Made by a program: the position numbers and the translations under genes. A model generated the notes under the pieces. The model did not search any database and had not been told where the DNA came from. It saw only the letters and a program-made list of their open reading frames with translations. A stretch of 64,000 bases of DNA, from positions 2,790,001 through 2,854,000 of the forward strand of contig OZ244854.1 in assembly GCA_965220985.1 (NCBI GenBank). Direction: 5' to 3'. Source of the stretch: JAPPHA01 sp965220985 (GTDB lineage: Bacteria > Pseudomonadota > Alphaproteobacteria > Rhodobacterales > Rhodobacteraceae). This document shows, in pieces, positions 8,168 to 16,658 of this stretch. The stretch's first letter is position 1, and each line of letters opens with the position of its first letter.

Positions 8168-8992
8168 GTGATCGAGAGTTCGCTGAAAACGCTTGGAGTC
8201 ACGTCAACCCGGGGCAAGGCGAGGGCCTACGGGGCAATCTCCCTGTCGCTGCTGCTGGTGCTTTGGGTTCTGGCAACGAGCGTTTTTCAATGGATCGAAC
8301 CGCGTGTGTTGCCGTCGCCCGCCCAGGTCGTTCGACAATTTGCCTGGATCCTGACCGAACCCTTCAGTGGTCTCCGGTTGCCGGGACATATCCTGGTCTC
8401 GCTAGAACGCTGGGGATGGGGTGTCTTCTTCGGGATGATCATCGGGATCCCCGTCGGCGTGTTTTTCGCTTGGGTCCCGTGGTTCAGGACTTTCATCAAT
8501 CCGGTTTTCGAGCTGATCCACTTCATCCCGCCTTTCGCCTACATCCCGCTTGCGGTTCTGTGGTTTGGTGCCTCCACGGCAACGCAGGCGATGGTGGTCT
8601 TTGTCGCAGCCTTCCCGGCATTCGTGATCAATTCGCAACTTGGCGTTTCGCAGGTCAAGAAGATCTACATCGATGCTGCACGCGTGTTCGGAGCGAGTCC
8701 GCTGCGGATACTCTGGCGCGTCGTGATCCCGGCCGCCGCTCCGAGCATCTACACCGGATTGCGGATTGCGATCAGCAATGGGTGGATGGCGCTTGTCGGT
8801 GCCGAGCTTGTCGTCGGCAAGGTCGGATTGGGCTTCATGATCTCCCAAGGGCAGGAGAACGCGTCGGTCGCCACCATATTTGTCGGCGTGATCACCATCG
8901 GTTGCCTAGGCGCCACCATCGACACGATCATCCAGCGCTCCGAGAGCCGGGTGCTCCCGTGGCGCAAGAACGTCGTGATCAACCAAGGGTAG
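8168..8992 (+). CDS. ABC transporter permease, SsuC/TauC type (second subunit)
   Basis: 274 residues from GTG 8168, three bases after the stop of the first permease; an upstream in-frame start at 8135 would overlap that gene. Carries the same architecture: N-terminal helix, then a permease core with the loop ARVFGASPLRILWRVVIPAAAPSIYTGLRIAISNGW. Probably forms the membrane channel with the product of 7374-8165. Confidence 0.9.
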   Translation: MIESSLKTLGVTSTRGKARAYGAISLSLLLVLWVLATSVFQWIEPRVLPSPAQVVRQFAWILTEPFSGLRLPGHILVSLERWGWGVFFGMIIGIPVGVFFAWVPWFRTFINPVFELIHFIPPFAYIPLAVLWFGASTATQAMVVFVAAFPAFVINSQLGVSQVKKIYIDAARVFGASPLRILWRVVIPAAAPSIYTGLRIAISNGWMALVGAELVVGKVGLGFMISQGQENASVATIFVGVITIGCLGATIDTIIQRSESRVLPWRKNVVINQG

Positions 8993-8996
8993 GGGC

Positions 8997-9809
8997 GTGG
9001 AGATGCCGGCAGACTCGAACAGCACCTCGCCACCGAAACTCGAACTGCGCCATGTCTCGAAGTGGTTCGGCACGAAGGAAACCGGCGTCTGCGCTGTCGA
9101 TGACTGTTCGCTCGAAGTGCAGAAGGGCGAGTTTGTCTGCGTGGTTGGCCCGTCGGGTTGCGGCAAGTCCACCTTGATGACGATCGGCGCAGGGCTTGAA
9201 GATCCCACCGAGGGCGAAGTCTTCGTCGATGGGAAACCAGCCGGACCTCCGGGGCCGACTCGCAGCGTCGTGTTTCAGCAGTTTGCGCTGTTTCCGTCCG
9301 AGACCGTCGAGCAGAACATCAAGTTCGGGTTGCAGATGACGGGCGTTCCGAAGGTTGAACAGGAAAGCCGGCTTGTCGAACAGCTCGAAATCATGGGCCT
9401 CGAGGGATTTCGCAAGTCGTACCCGAGCGAACTGTCCGGCGGGATGCAGCAACGTGTCGCCATCGCTCGCGCATTGGTGATGCAGCCCGAGATTCTGCTG
9501 ATGGACGAGCCGTTTGGCGCACTGGACGCGCAAACGCGCACGATCCTGCAAGAGGAGATCCAGCGCCTCCACCGCGAAAAGCACTACACAGTGCTTTTCA
9601 TCACCCATTCCGTTGAAGAAGCCGTCTATCTCGGCGAACGGGTTGTGGTGATGACGAAGCGGCCAGGCCGGATCAAGAGAGTCATCGAACTTCCGCGTAA
9701 CGTCGCATGGAAGACAGGCGATATCGAGCAGGCCGCAGAGCATCCTGAGTTCATCGAGTTCAGGCGCGAAATCTGGGGTCTGGTCCGCGAGGAAATCGTC
9801 GGAGCCTGA
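8997..9809 (+). CDS. ABC transporter ATP-binding protein, SsuB/TauB type
   Basis: 270 residues from GTG 8997; ATG 9003 is the alternative. Walker A GPSGCGKST near residue 52, Q-loop in VVFQQFALFP, signature LSGGMQQR, Walker B ILLMDEP and the switch histidine in FITHSVEEA are all present. Energises the importer formed with the two upstream permeases. Closest in style to NitT/TauT-family ATPases, which lack the C-terminal TOBE regulatory domain of sugar importers, consistent with its length. Confidence 0.93.
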   Translation: MEMPADSNSTSPPKLELRHVSKWFGTKETGVCAVDDCSLEVQKGEFVCVVGPSGCGKSTLMTIGAGLEDPTEGEVFVDGKPAGPPGPTRSVVFQQFALFPSETVEQNIKFGLQMTGVPKVEQESRLVEQLEIMGLEGFRKSYPSELSGGMQQRVAIARALVMQPEILLMDEPFGALDAQTRTILQEEIQRLHREKHYTVLFITHSVEEAVYLGERVVVMTKRPGRIKRVIELPRNVAWKTGDIEQAAEHPEFIEFRREIWGLVREEIVGA

Positions 9810-9841
9810 ATGTACCATTTCCAAAAAAGGAGGAAAAAGGG

Positions 9842-10852
9842 ATGAAAATCAAAGGACTATTGGCAGCGGTTGCCAGCGCGGCAATTCTGACTTCGGGATC
9901 GGTCGCGGTTGCGCAAACCATGATCAATCTCAACAGCCAACCCAATGAGGCCGGTTTCCCGATGTGGCTGGCCAATGATCTCGGCTACTTTGCCGAGAAC
10001 GGGCTGGAGGTCGACATCGAGTACTTTCCCAACGGTGGTGCAGCGCTCGCGACGGGTGCGACCAACCAGTGGCAAGCTGGCTGGACCGGCGGCCCGCCGG
10101 CGGTTTCAGGTTGGGAAAAGTTCCAGCTGATCTCGGTGGCCGCGATGCAGAAGGAATCGCAGAACCTGAAGATCTACATGCGCAATGACGTGCTCGAGGG
10201 CAAGTCGCCCGCAGAGGCGCTGGCGTCGACGAAGGTCGGGACGGTCCCGAACTCGACCTGGAGCCAGGTGCTCTATGCTTGCGCAAGTCACCTCGGCGTT
10301 TCCGACCCGGGAGCCTTGGAAGTCGTGCCGCTCGCTCCTGCCGTGACGCTTCAGTCCCTGCAGAGCGGCGATCTCGGCGCTGGAACGACGGCGGCTTCGT
10401 CCGACATCGTGCTTGCCAAGGACCCTGACAACTACACCAAGGTCTGCGACGGCAAGATTGCAGGCGCCAACATCATCGCGCCCTGGATCGTGACCAAGAC
10501 CTTCTGGGACGAAGATCCGGAGTCGGCTGCAGCGTTTGTCGAGGCGGCATTCCGTGCCAACGAGTACATCAACGCAACGGACCCGGCCAAGGTGGTCGAG
10601 CACGTTCTTGCCTACTATTCCGATACCGGAATCGAGGGTGATGCCGAGAAGGCGGCTTACGCCATGGAAATGCGTGACTGGGTGACGCTGGATGAAGCGA
10701 TCGATGACGTGAAATCCGGCCTGACCAATGAAACCCTGACTGGCGCTGCCGAAATCCTCGTCCAGGGCGGTGCACGGGATTCGGTTCCGGATTTCGGTCC
10801 GATGCAGCCCTTGGCGCTGGAAATCCTGATGGCTGCGAAGGCTCTTCGCTGA
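9842..10852 (+). CDS. ABC transporter periplasmic binding protein, NitT/TauT family
   Basis: 336 residues with a clear signal peptide (MKIKGLLAAVASAAILTSGS, cleavage probably after VAVAQ). A strong Shine-Dalgarno (AAGGAGG) precedes the ATG, as expected for an abundant binding protein. The mature part has the NMT1/SsuA-like pattern: FPMWLANDLGYFAENGLEV, then FPNGGAALATGA. Captures the substrate for the upstream permease/ATPase genes. The neighbouring cytoplasmic sulfatase suggests an organic sulfate ester; this is an inference. An intrinsic terminator follows 13 bases after the stop. Confidence 0.9.
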   Translation: MKIKGLLAAVASAAILTSGSVAVAQTMINLNSQPNEAGFPMWLANDLGYFAENGLEVDIEYFPNGGAALATGATNQWQAGWTGGPPAVSGWEKFQLISVAAMQKESQNLKIYMRNDVLEGKSPAEALASTKVGTVPNSTWSQVLYACASHLGVSDPGALEVVPLAPAVTLQSLQSGDLGAGTTAASSDIVLAKDPDNYTKVCDGKIAGANIIAPWIVTKTFWDEDPESAAAFVEAAFRANEYINATDPAKVVEHVLAYYSDTGIEGDAEKAAYAMEMRDWVTLDEAIDDVKSGLTNETLTGAAEILVQGGARDSVPDFGPMQPLALEILMAAKALR

Positions 10853-10865
10853 GCAAAAAACAATT

Positions 10866-10897
10866 GGGCTGCCGGTTCATTCGGCAGCCCATTTCTT
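10866..10897 (+). terminator. Intrinsic terminator after the importer operon
   Basis: Perfect 9-bp stem GGGCTGCCG / CGGCAGCCC (10866-10874 and 10882-10890) with a 7-base loop, followed by ATTTCTT. It ends the sulfatase-linked importer operon and separates it from the SDR/E1 operon. Confidence 0.8.
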
Positions 10898-10928
10898 GAT
10901 CCCTTTGAATTGACGGCAGGGAAAACCC

Positions 10929-11744
10929 TTGGCAGGCAACAAGAAACAGGTGGCTGTCGTTACAGGTGCCGCGGCGGGAATCGGATACGCGATCGCGAAG
11001 GGATTTGCCGAGTCCGGCTACCGAGTGGCCTTGGTCGACATCGACGAAGGTGGTGCACTCGACAGTGCCAGGGTTCTCGCCGAGACGACCGGAGCACGCA
11101 CATCCGCGGCCGGCGCTGACGTTTCGGATAGTTTGGATTGCGAGGCTGCCCACGAATGGATCACCGCCGAGCTCGGAGAGGTGTCGGTCCTCGTCAACAA
11201 CGCGGGGATCATGCCGCAAGCAAAGGGCTGGATCGAGGAGTTGCCGCCTGGGGACTTCGATCGGATGCTGGCAATCCACGTTCGCGGGGCGGTGAACTGG
11301 GCCCGCCTCGTGTTGCCGGGAATGCGGAAAGCAGGGTTCGGACGGATCATCAACATTTCTTCCGGAAATTCCCTTCTCGCGGTGCCTCACCGCCTGGGAT
11401 ACGTCACGGCGAAGACAGCGATACTCGGGCTGACGCGAGGATTGGCCCTCGACTGCGCCCGCGCCGGCATCACGGTCAACGCTGTTGCACCCGGTTACAT
11501 TTTGACAGAGACGCTGAAAGAACGAGCTGCCGCCGGCATTCTCGACAGGGACCGGTTTGCCGAACGCACGCCGGTGGGTCGCTGGGGGATGCCTGAAGAG
11601 ATCGCACATGCGGTGCGCTTTCTCGCCAGCCCGGAATCCGGTTTCATCACCGGTGCAACGTTGGCGGTCGATGGCGGCATCACCATCCGGGGCGACCCTG
11701 ACGAGAACATCGACGTTTCGCCGTTTTCGTCGCCCGATACCTGA
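10929..11744 (+). CDS. Short-chain dehydrogenase/reductase (SDR)
   Basis: 271 residues from TTG 10929. Classical SDR motifs: cofactor loop TGAAAGIG near residue 12, NNAG near 88, the catalytic Ser in INISSGNS and the catalytic YVTAK (YxxxK). Oxidises or reduces an alcohol/ketone with NAD(P). First gene of a unit followed within 15 bases by E1-alpha, E1-beta and lipoyl-domain genes, so it may prepare the 2-oxo or acyloin substrate of that complex, for example as an acetoin or diacetyl reductase. Substrate not determined. Confidence 0.9.
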   Translation: MAGNKKQVAVVTGAAAGIGYAIAKGFAESGYRVALVDIDEGGALDSARVLAETTGARTSAAGADVSDSLDCEAAHEWITAELGEVSVLVNNAGIMPQAKGWIEELPPGDFDRMLAIHVRGAVNWARLVLPGMRKAGFGRIINISSGNSLLAVPHRLGYVTAKTAILGLTRGLALDCARAGITVNAVAPGYILTETLKERAAAGILDRDRFAERTPVGRWGMPEEIAHAVRFLASPESGFITGATLAVDGGITIRGDPDENIDVSPFSSPDT

Positions 11745-11758
11745 ACCGGAGCCATGTC

Positions 11759-12751
11759 ATGACACCCAAGACAACATCGCAGACCAATTTCACCTCGGAC
11801 GAGCTGCTCGGATTCTACCGCGACATGCTGCGCATCCGCAGGGTCGAGGAACAACTGGGTAAAGACAGCCGTGCCGGCACCTTGCCGGGACCGGTTCACC
11901 TCTATGTCGGGCAGGAAGCCGTTGGGGTCGGCGTCTGCTCACAATTGACTGACAGCGACTGGATCGCGTCGACTCATCGCGGCCATGGTCACTTCCTCGC
12001 AAGGGGTGGGGACATGAATGCCCTGATGGCCGAGGTTCATGGTCGGGAAACCGGCATCTGCAAGGGGCACGGCGGTTCCATGCATGTCGCTGACTTCTCC
12101 AAGGGCATCATCGGCGCCAACGGCATCGTCGGCGGGGGAATATCAATCACGACCGGCGCTGCCTGGGCCGCAAAGCTCGACGGCAAGGGTGCCGTTGGCG
12201 TTGCGTTCTTCGGCGACGGCGCCGCCAACCAGGGCGTGTTGACCGAGGCTCTGAACATTTCGGTTCTCTGGCAGCTTCCGGTCATTTTTGTCTGCGAGAA
12301 CAACGGGTTTTCGGAGTTTTCGCCGTCCGACACGGTGACGGCAGGACGGATCGTCGACCGGGCGAAGCCCTACGGGGCTGCGTGCGAGGAAGTCGATGGA
12401 AACGACCTGATTGCCGTCCATCAATGCGCTGCCCGTGCGATCGCCCGCGCACGCAACGGGGACGGCCCGACCCTGATCGAGGCTCGGACCTATCGGCTCA
12501 GGGGGCATGTCGAGGCCGAAGTCACGTTCCTTGGGAGTTCGTACCGCAGCGAGGAGGAGGTTGCCGAATGGGCCAAGCGCGATCCGATTCTATCCCTCGC
12601 AGCGCGGATGATCGATGCCGGTCAGGCAACCGAGGCCGATATTGACCGGATTGAGGACGAGGTTCGGGCCGAAGTCGCTGATGCCCTTGCGTTCGCGGAA
12701 GGCTCTCCCTGGCCGACGGTCGAGGACTCGTCGCGCTACATGTTCGCCTGA
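11759..12751 (+). CDS. TPP-dependent dehydrogenase E1 component, alpha subunit (acetoin/pyruvate type)
   Basis: 330 residues. Thiamine diphosphate-binding motif GDGAANQG near residue 157 with the closing Asn of CENNGFSEFS, plus the typical HRGHGH and GKGHGGSMH segments of the PDH E1-alpha family. The length and motifs fit AcoA or PdhA-type subunits. It decarboxylates a 2-oxo acid, or cleaves acetoin, and passes the acyl group to a lipoyl domain. Next gene, 13 bases on, is the beta subunit. Confidence 0.92.
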   Translation: MTPKTTSQTNFTSDELLGFYRDMLRIRRVEEQLGKDSRAGTLPGPVHLYVGQEAVGVGVCSQLTDSDWIASTHRGHGHFLARGGDMNALMAEVHGRETGICKGHGGSMHVADFSKGIIGANGIVGGGISITTGAAWAAKLDGKGAVGVAFFGDGAANQGVLTEALNISVLWQLPVIFVCENNGFSEFSPSDTVTAGRIVDRAKPYGAACEEVDGNDLIAVHQCAARAIARARNGDGPTLIEARTYRLRGHVEAEVTFLGSSYRSEEEVAEWAKRDPILSLAARMIDAGQATEADIDRIEDEVRAEVADALAFAEGSPWPTVEDSSRYMFA

Positions 12752-12764
12752 AGGAGATCACGAC

Positions 12765-13754
12765 ATGGCCAGAAAACGCATGATCCAGGCGATCAACGAA
12801 GCGCTGCACGCAGAGATGGAGCGCGACCCGAGAGTGATCCTGTTCGGCGAAGACGTCGAGATCAGCCTGTTTGGGGACACGCGCGGATTGCACGACAAAT
12901 TCGGCGATCGGGTACGAAACACCCCGATCTCGGAAACAGTCATGAGCGGCATGGCGGTTGGTGCTGCCGCTGCGGGTTACCGGGTGATCTGTCACATGAT
13001 GTTCGGCAATTTCATGTACACGGGCTTTGATTCCATCGCCAACCAGGCGGCCAAGCTGCGCTACATGACCGGCGGTCAGATCAGTCTGCCGATCGTTTAC
13101 ATGGGCGTTTTCGGGGGAGGCCGTTCGGCGGCGGCTCAGCACTCCGACTCGATGCATCCCATGTTCATGAACCTTGGCGGAATCAAGGTCGTGACGCCCG
13201 CCTCGCCAACGGATGCGATGGGCTTGCTCAGGGCGTCGATACGCGATCCGAATCCCGTCGTGTTCTTGCAGGCGGCCGGTCGTGGAGGCGAGATGGGCGA
13301 AGTGCCCGACGATGGTGAGCACATCATCGAGTTGGGCAAGGCGACGACCCTGCAAGAGGGCGACGCGATGACGGTGGTTGCCATCGGTGCCATGGTTCGA
13401 CCGACACTCCGGGCGGCAAAGAAACTTGCGCAATCAGATATTCACGTGGAGGTGATCGATCCCCGCACGCTGGTGCCGCTCGATGCCGAGGCGATTCTCG
13501 CATCGGTACGCAAGACGGGGCGGTTGCTGATCGTCGACGAGAGCAAGGACACCTGCTCGGCGGCGTCGCACATTTCGGCGATCTGTGCAGATCAGGCCTT
13601 CGATGCTCTCAAGGGCCCGGTCAAGCGTCTGACCGTGCCGGATGTTGCCTTGCCATATTCGCCACCGCTCGAAAAAGCCTTGATTCCGAACGAGAAAAGC
13701 ATCACCGAGCAGATCGCTGAAATGCTGGGGAAAACCTCCCCGGAAGGAGTGTGA
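12765..13754 (+). CDS. TPP-dependent dehydrogenase E1 component, beta subunit
   Basis: 329 residues from ATG 12765, with AAGGAGA 8 bases upstream. Shows the transketolase pyrimidine domain start (MIQAINEALHAEMERDPRVILFGEDV), TPISETVMSGMAVGAA, and the C-terminal transketolase domain (VVAIGAMVRPTLRAAKKL, VEVIDPRTLVPLD). Pairs with the alpha subunit just upstream to form the E1 heterotetramer. Confidence 0.92.
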   Translation: MARKRMIQAINEALHAEMERDPRVILFGEDVEISLFGDTRGLHDKFGDRVRNTPISETVMSGMAVGAAAAGYRVICHMMFGNFMYTGFDSIANQAAKLRYMTGGQISLPIVYMGVFGGGRSAAAQHSDSMHPMFMNLGGIKVVTPASPTDAMGLLRASIRDPNPVVFLQAAGRGGEMGEVPDDGEHIIELGKATTLQEGDAMTVVAIGAMVRPTLRAAKKLAQSDIHVEVIDPRTLVPLDAEAILASVRKTGRLLIVDESKDTCSAASHISAICADQAFDALKGPVKRLTVPDVALPYSPPLEKALIPNEKSITEQIAEMLGKTSPEGV

Positions 13755-13757
13755 GAC

Positions 13758-13997
13758 ATGAAGGTCGCCTTGAAGATGCCGCGCCTTTCGATGAACATGG
13801 AAGAGGGCACTTTGGTCGCTTGGCGCGTGCAACCGGGAGCGACGTTCAAGGAAGGCGATGTCCTCTATGACGTCGAAACCGAGAAGGTCACGAACGAGTA
13901 CGAAGCTCCCTGCGACGGCGTGATGCTGGAACATCTGGTTGACGAAGGCGATGAGGTTCCCGTCGGCGACGCCGTTTGTCGAATAGACCAGACATAG
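13758..13997 (+). CDS. Free-standing lipoyl-domain protein
   Basis: 79 residues, essentially one biotinyl/lipoyl domain. The modification lysine is K43 in VETEKVTNEYE, and the surrounding MPRLSMNMEEGTLVAWRVQPG matches E2 lipoyl domains. The peripheral-subunit-binding and acyltransferase domains of a normal E2 are absent, and no E2 or E3 gene follows. It could shuttle the acyl group from the upstream E1 to an E2 encoded elsewhere, or serve a different acceptor. Confidence 0.9.
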   Translation: MKVALKMPRLSMNMEEGTLVAWRVQPGATFKEGDVLYDVETEKVTNEYEAPCDGVMLEHLVDEGDEVPVGDAVCRIDQT

Positions 13998-14148
13998 TCT
14001 TTTGCTGACACTGAGGTGAATCGCGACAAGGTCCACTTGCCCGGAACTCTGCCGTTCGAGTGAGGCGTGAATTCAAGCTTTCGAACGATTCAGCGTCACC
14101 TGTTCATCTTGCTGTATCCGCTCGCTCAATGTGCTGCATTCAACAAGT

Positions 14149-14163
14149 TGAGTGAAACACTCA
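14149..14163. promoter_or_regulatory. Palindrome TGAGTGAAACACTCA upstream of small TA-like operon
   Basis: A perfect 6-bp inverted repeat with a 3-base AAA centre ends one base before the ATG at 14165. Its location fits autoregulation by the HTH protein encoded at 14345-14662, as in Xre-type antitoxin operons. Confidence 0.55.
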
Positions 14164-14164
14164 C

Positions 14165-14308
14165 ATGACGTTCCAGGGTGAGTACCAACGTGCTAGAAGT
14201 CGGGACTCCTGGAACACTCATGAGATCGCCACGAAACACGATGCGATGGTCGAGAGTCCCGATGTCTTGGCTGCACTGCTCGACAAGATTGCGGCAGGCA
14301 AGGGCTGA
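14165..14308 (+). CDS. Small hypothetical protein (47 aa) ahead of HTH antitoxin-like gene
   Basis: ATG one base after a palindrome, TGA at 14306-14308, then 36 bases to the HTH gene. The product of 47 residues is hydrophilic and matches no family I recognise. It occupies the place where NadS/HigA-type antitoxins usually have a RelE/HigB toxin but is far too short for one, so it may be a truncated toxin or an unrelated small protein. Coding status rests on position and spacing. Confidence 0.35.
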   Translation: MTFQGEYQRARSRDSWNTHEIATKHDAMVESPDVLAALLDKIAAGKG

Positions 14309-14344
14309 CAATGGCAAATGGAACAACAGGGGAGGAAGCGCGCG

Positions 14345-14662
14345 ATGACCAGGCAATATGAGAGTGCGGCACTTGCGGCGACACACGAGGCGGCATTTGG
14401 ACTGGCTGAAGCCGGTTTGATGTCGAAACAAGCCATGCGGGCGTTCGACGAAATGTGCCTCGCGCCGGTCAAGGAGATGGCGCCTGAAGACATTCGCGCG
14501 CTTCGAATGCGAGAAAATGCAAGTCAGACGGTGTTCGCGCTCCACCTCAATGTGACGGCTGATCTGGTGAGCAAGTGGGAAAGCGGCGAGAAACGCCCGT
14601 GCGGGGCGTCGCTGAAGTTGCTGACATTGGTCGAAAAGAACGGGCTTGGGTCGGTCGTGTGA
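14345..14662 (+). CDS. Xre-type HTH protein, YiaG/NadS-like antitoxin
   Basis: 105 residues from ATG 14345, which has a good Shine-Dalgarno (GGGAGGAAG) upstream. The C-terminal half is a Cro/C1-type HTH: IRALRMRENASQTVFALHLNVTADLVSKWESGEKRPCGASLKLL. The N-terminal MTRQYESAALAATHEAAFGL segment is typical of YiaG/NadS-like proteins that act as antitoxins for RelE-family toxins. No intact toxin is adjacent, so it may be an orphan antitoxin or regulator controlling its own small operon via the palindrome at 14149-14163. Confidence 0.75.
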   Translation: MTRQYESAALAATHEAAFGLAEAGLMSKQAMRAFDEMCLAPVKEMAPEDIRALRMRENASQTVFALHLNVTADLVSKWESGEKRPCGASLKLLTLVEKNGLGSVV

Positions 14663-14692
14663 AGTGTCGCAGTGCCCTTTGACGGCACTCGG

Positions 14693-15018
14693 TCATCTGT
14701 CCTCTTCAGGCAAAGGCGAATCGAGATCAACGGGTTCGTCACCGACCAACGCCTGAATCCGGTTTATCGCCGCAATTTCAAGTGGTTGCAGACGTTTGGG
14801 ATTCGCCTCGATATCGGCGGACAGATGTCCAGGAACCGCCCCAGTGCGGGATACATCTCGGATTCTTGAGCAGCTTCCATATAGACCCGTCCATCGTCTT
14901 CGATCAGAAAGTTGATCCGGTCACCTGTGCCCAAGTTCAAATGACGTCACACCGCAGAAGGCAGTGTCGTCTGATGCCGGTCCGTCAATTCCAACTGTTC
15001 CGATGCAATCAACGCCAT
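14693..15018 (-). pseudogene. PrlF-family antitoxin remnant (stop + frameshift)
   Basis: Reading from ATG 15018 gives an AbrB-fold start: TDRHQTTLPSAV, then an in-frame TGA where Arg (CGA) is expected, then RHLNLGTGDRINFLIEDDGR. Near FLDI the frame must shift by one base to continue as SADIEANPKRLQPLEIAAI and QALVGDEPVDLDSPLPEEDR, ending in TGA. This order of segments is that of PrlF/SohA-type antitoxins. The cognate YhaV toxin expected immediately downstream is not there. Clear decayed toxin-antitoxin relic. Confidence 0.72.
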
Positions 15019-15258
15019 GATCTTGACTCCGATTTCGTCAGTCTGCCGTTGCCGAAATCTCGTGGTGGCAATTCGGGTGAGTCACCATTCGAATGACAGA
15101 AACAAAAGCGTGACCCACCGGGCGTTGGGAACGACTTGGTGCAATTCACGTTTCGTCGATCGGAAATCCGCGAGTGGAGGTGATCGAGTTTCGATCATGC
15201 AGCGTCACTCCGAGAACTGGTGTTATCCGCAACCGCGACATCGAGTTCCGCCGAGCCT

Positions 15259-16383
15259 TCACTCTGACCGTGGTGGTTCTTCTCGGTCTGGCAGCCTGTA
15301 ACTTGTGCTACGCCCACCGCCAGGATTTTGAACAAGGATGCCCCTCTCCTTCAATTCCTGGATGTCACGCAATGCGGTGTCGTTCGAGCACTTGGCGAGC
15401 TTCGCGTATTTCGACGTGTTGATGAATCCCTCGAAGTCGTCCTCAAGCATGCGATTGACGATCAAGCGCTGGCGATCATTCACGGGTTTCCGATTGATGA
15501 CATCCCACAGCCTCGCCTTGTAAAGAACGTTGCCAAGCGTCGTCTCGGCATTCGCAATGGCCTGGCCAAGGCATTCGAGGAACCATGACAGCCAGTCCGT
15601 GATGTCCGGCGTCGCGCGTTGCTGCTTCTCGAGCTGATCGTAGTAGAGCTTTCGTTCCGCCTCGATCTGGGACGAAAGGCTGTAGAAACGATCCTGTGTG
15701 CCATCGGCACGAGCGAGCGTCATGTCACCAATGGCTCTGGCAATCCGACCGTTGCCGTCCTCGAACGGGTGGATGGTCACGAACCTGAAATGAGCGATTC
15801 CCGCCTTGATGACGGGATCCATGTCGTTTTCCCCCTCGAACCACGCGAGAAACGACGTCATTTCCGCGTCCAGTCGTTCGGCGCTCGGCGCCTCGAAGTG
15901 AATCTTCTCTTTGCCAAATGGCCCGGAAACAACCTGCATTGTGCCAGCTTCCACGGTGCGCCAGCCACCAACGGTGATTCTGTGCATTCCGCTGCGTCCC
16001 GTCGGGAACAGGGCGGCATGCCAGCCAAACAGGCGGTCTTCGGTCAGTGGATCGGAATGTCTCTGCGTGGCATCCAGCATCATCTCCACAATGCCTTCAA
16101 CGTCACGACTCGATGGAACGAGCCCGGCAATGTCGATCCCAAGCCTTCGGGCAATGGAAGAGCGAACCTCCTTTCTGTTCAGGTTCTCGCCCTCGATGGC
16201 GGAAGACTTGAGGACATCATTGGTCAGCGTACCGAGGTTTGCTTCACGCTTGAGTTCGAAGCCAAGCGCTTCCATGCGACCGAGCAAGCGCCCTTGGCGA
16301 TGGCGTATGTCAGCCAGTTTGGAGGCGAGTGCTGCTGCATCCCATGTCAGGTTTGGCCAGTCTTGATGTTCATGAATCCACAT
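15259..16383 (-). CDS. Fic-domain protein (probable AMPylase) with N-terminal autoinhibitory helix
   Basis: 374 residues from ATG 16383, placed downstream of a good promoter. The Fic core motif HPFEDGNGR (residues 205-213) is intact, including the catalytic His and the Asn/Arg that hold ATP. An N-terminal SSAIEGE (residues 60-66) matches the (S/T)xxxE(G/N) inhibitory motif, so regulation is intramolecular (class II). A winged-helix-like C-terminus (ALRDIQELKERGILVQNPGGGRSTSYRLP) follows, suggesting DNA binding and autoregulation. Such proteins usually transfer AMP to a target protein; the target is unknown. Confidence 0.9.
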   Translation of the reverse strand: MWIHEHQDWPNLTWDAAALASKLADIRHRQGRLLGRMEALGFELKREANLGTLTNDVLKSSAIEGENLNRKEVRSSIARRLGIDIAGLVPSSRDVEGIVEMMLDATQRHSDPLTEDRLFGWHAALFPTGRSGMHRITVGGWRTVEAGTMQVVSGPFGKEKIHFEAPSAERLDAEMTSFLAWFEGENDMDPVIKAGIAHFRFVTIHPFEDGNGRIARAIGDMTLARADGTQDRFYSLSSQIEAERKLYYDQLEKQQRATPDITDWLSWFLECLGQAIANAETTLGNVLYKARLWDVINRKPVNDRQRLIVNRMLEDDFEGFINTSKYAKLAKCSNDTALRDIQELKERGILVQNPGGGRSTSYRLPDREEPPRSE

Positions 16384-16386
16384 GTC

Positions 16387-16486
16387 AATCACCGTATGAT
16401 TTGCAGTGATTATAGTTTTATTCACCGCATGTTCAAGGATAAACGCCGCAAAATATGCGGTGATTGTGACGGCCATTCACCGCAAC
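16387..16486 (-). promoter_or_regulatory. fic promoter with repeated TCACCGCAT-type half-sites
   Basis: On the minus strand TTGAAC (16431-16436) and a perfect TATAAT (16409-16414) are separated by 16 bases. Five GCGGTGA-like half-sites surround it: ATTCACCGCAAC at 16475, TATGCGGTGATT at 16454, ATTCACCGCATG at 16420, CAGTGATT at 16404 and AATCACCG at 16387. One sits between -35 and -10, and two form a near-palindrome downstream of -10. Strongly suggests a repressor binding site array, possibly for the Fic protein's own C-terminal winged helix. Confidence 0.65.
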
Positions 16487-16658
16487 GGCGTCATTGCAAC
16501 CATGTTGGCGAAGACAGTGCGGCCACCCGCATTACACTGTTCCCCTTGCGCATCCGCTTCGGCCACGATCGAAAGTACGACAGAGCGAAAGGGATCCAGA
16601 TTCAACGCTTGGGCGGCACAGGTGACGACCTGACTGAACTCAGGCCCCTTCGCGGTGA

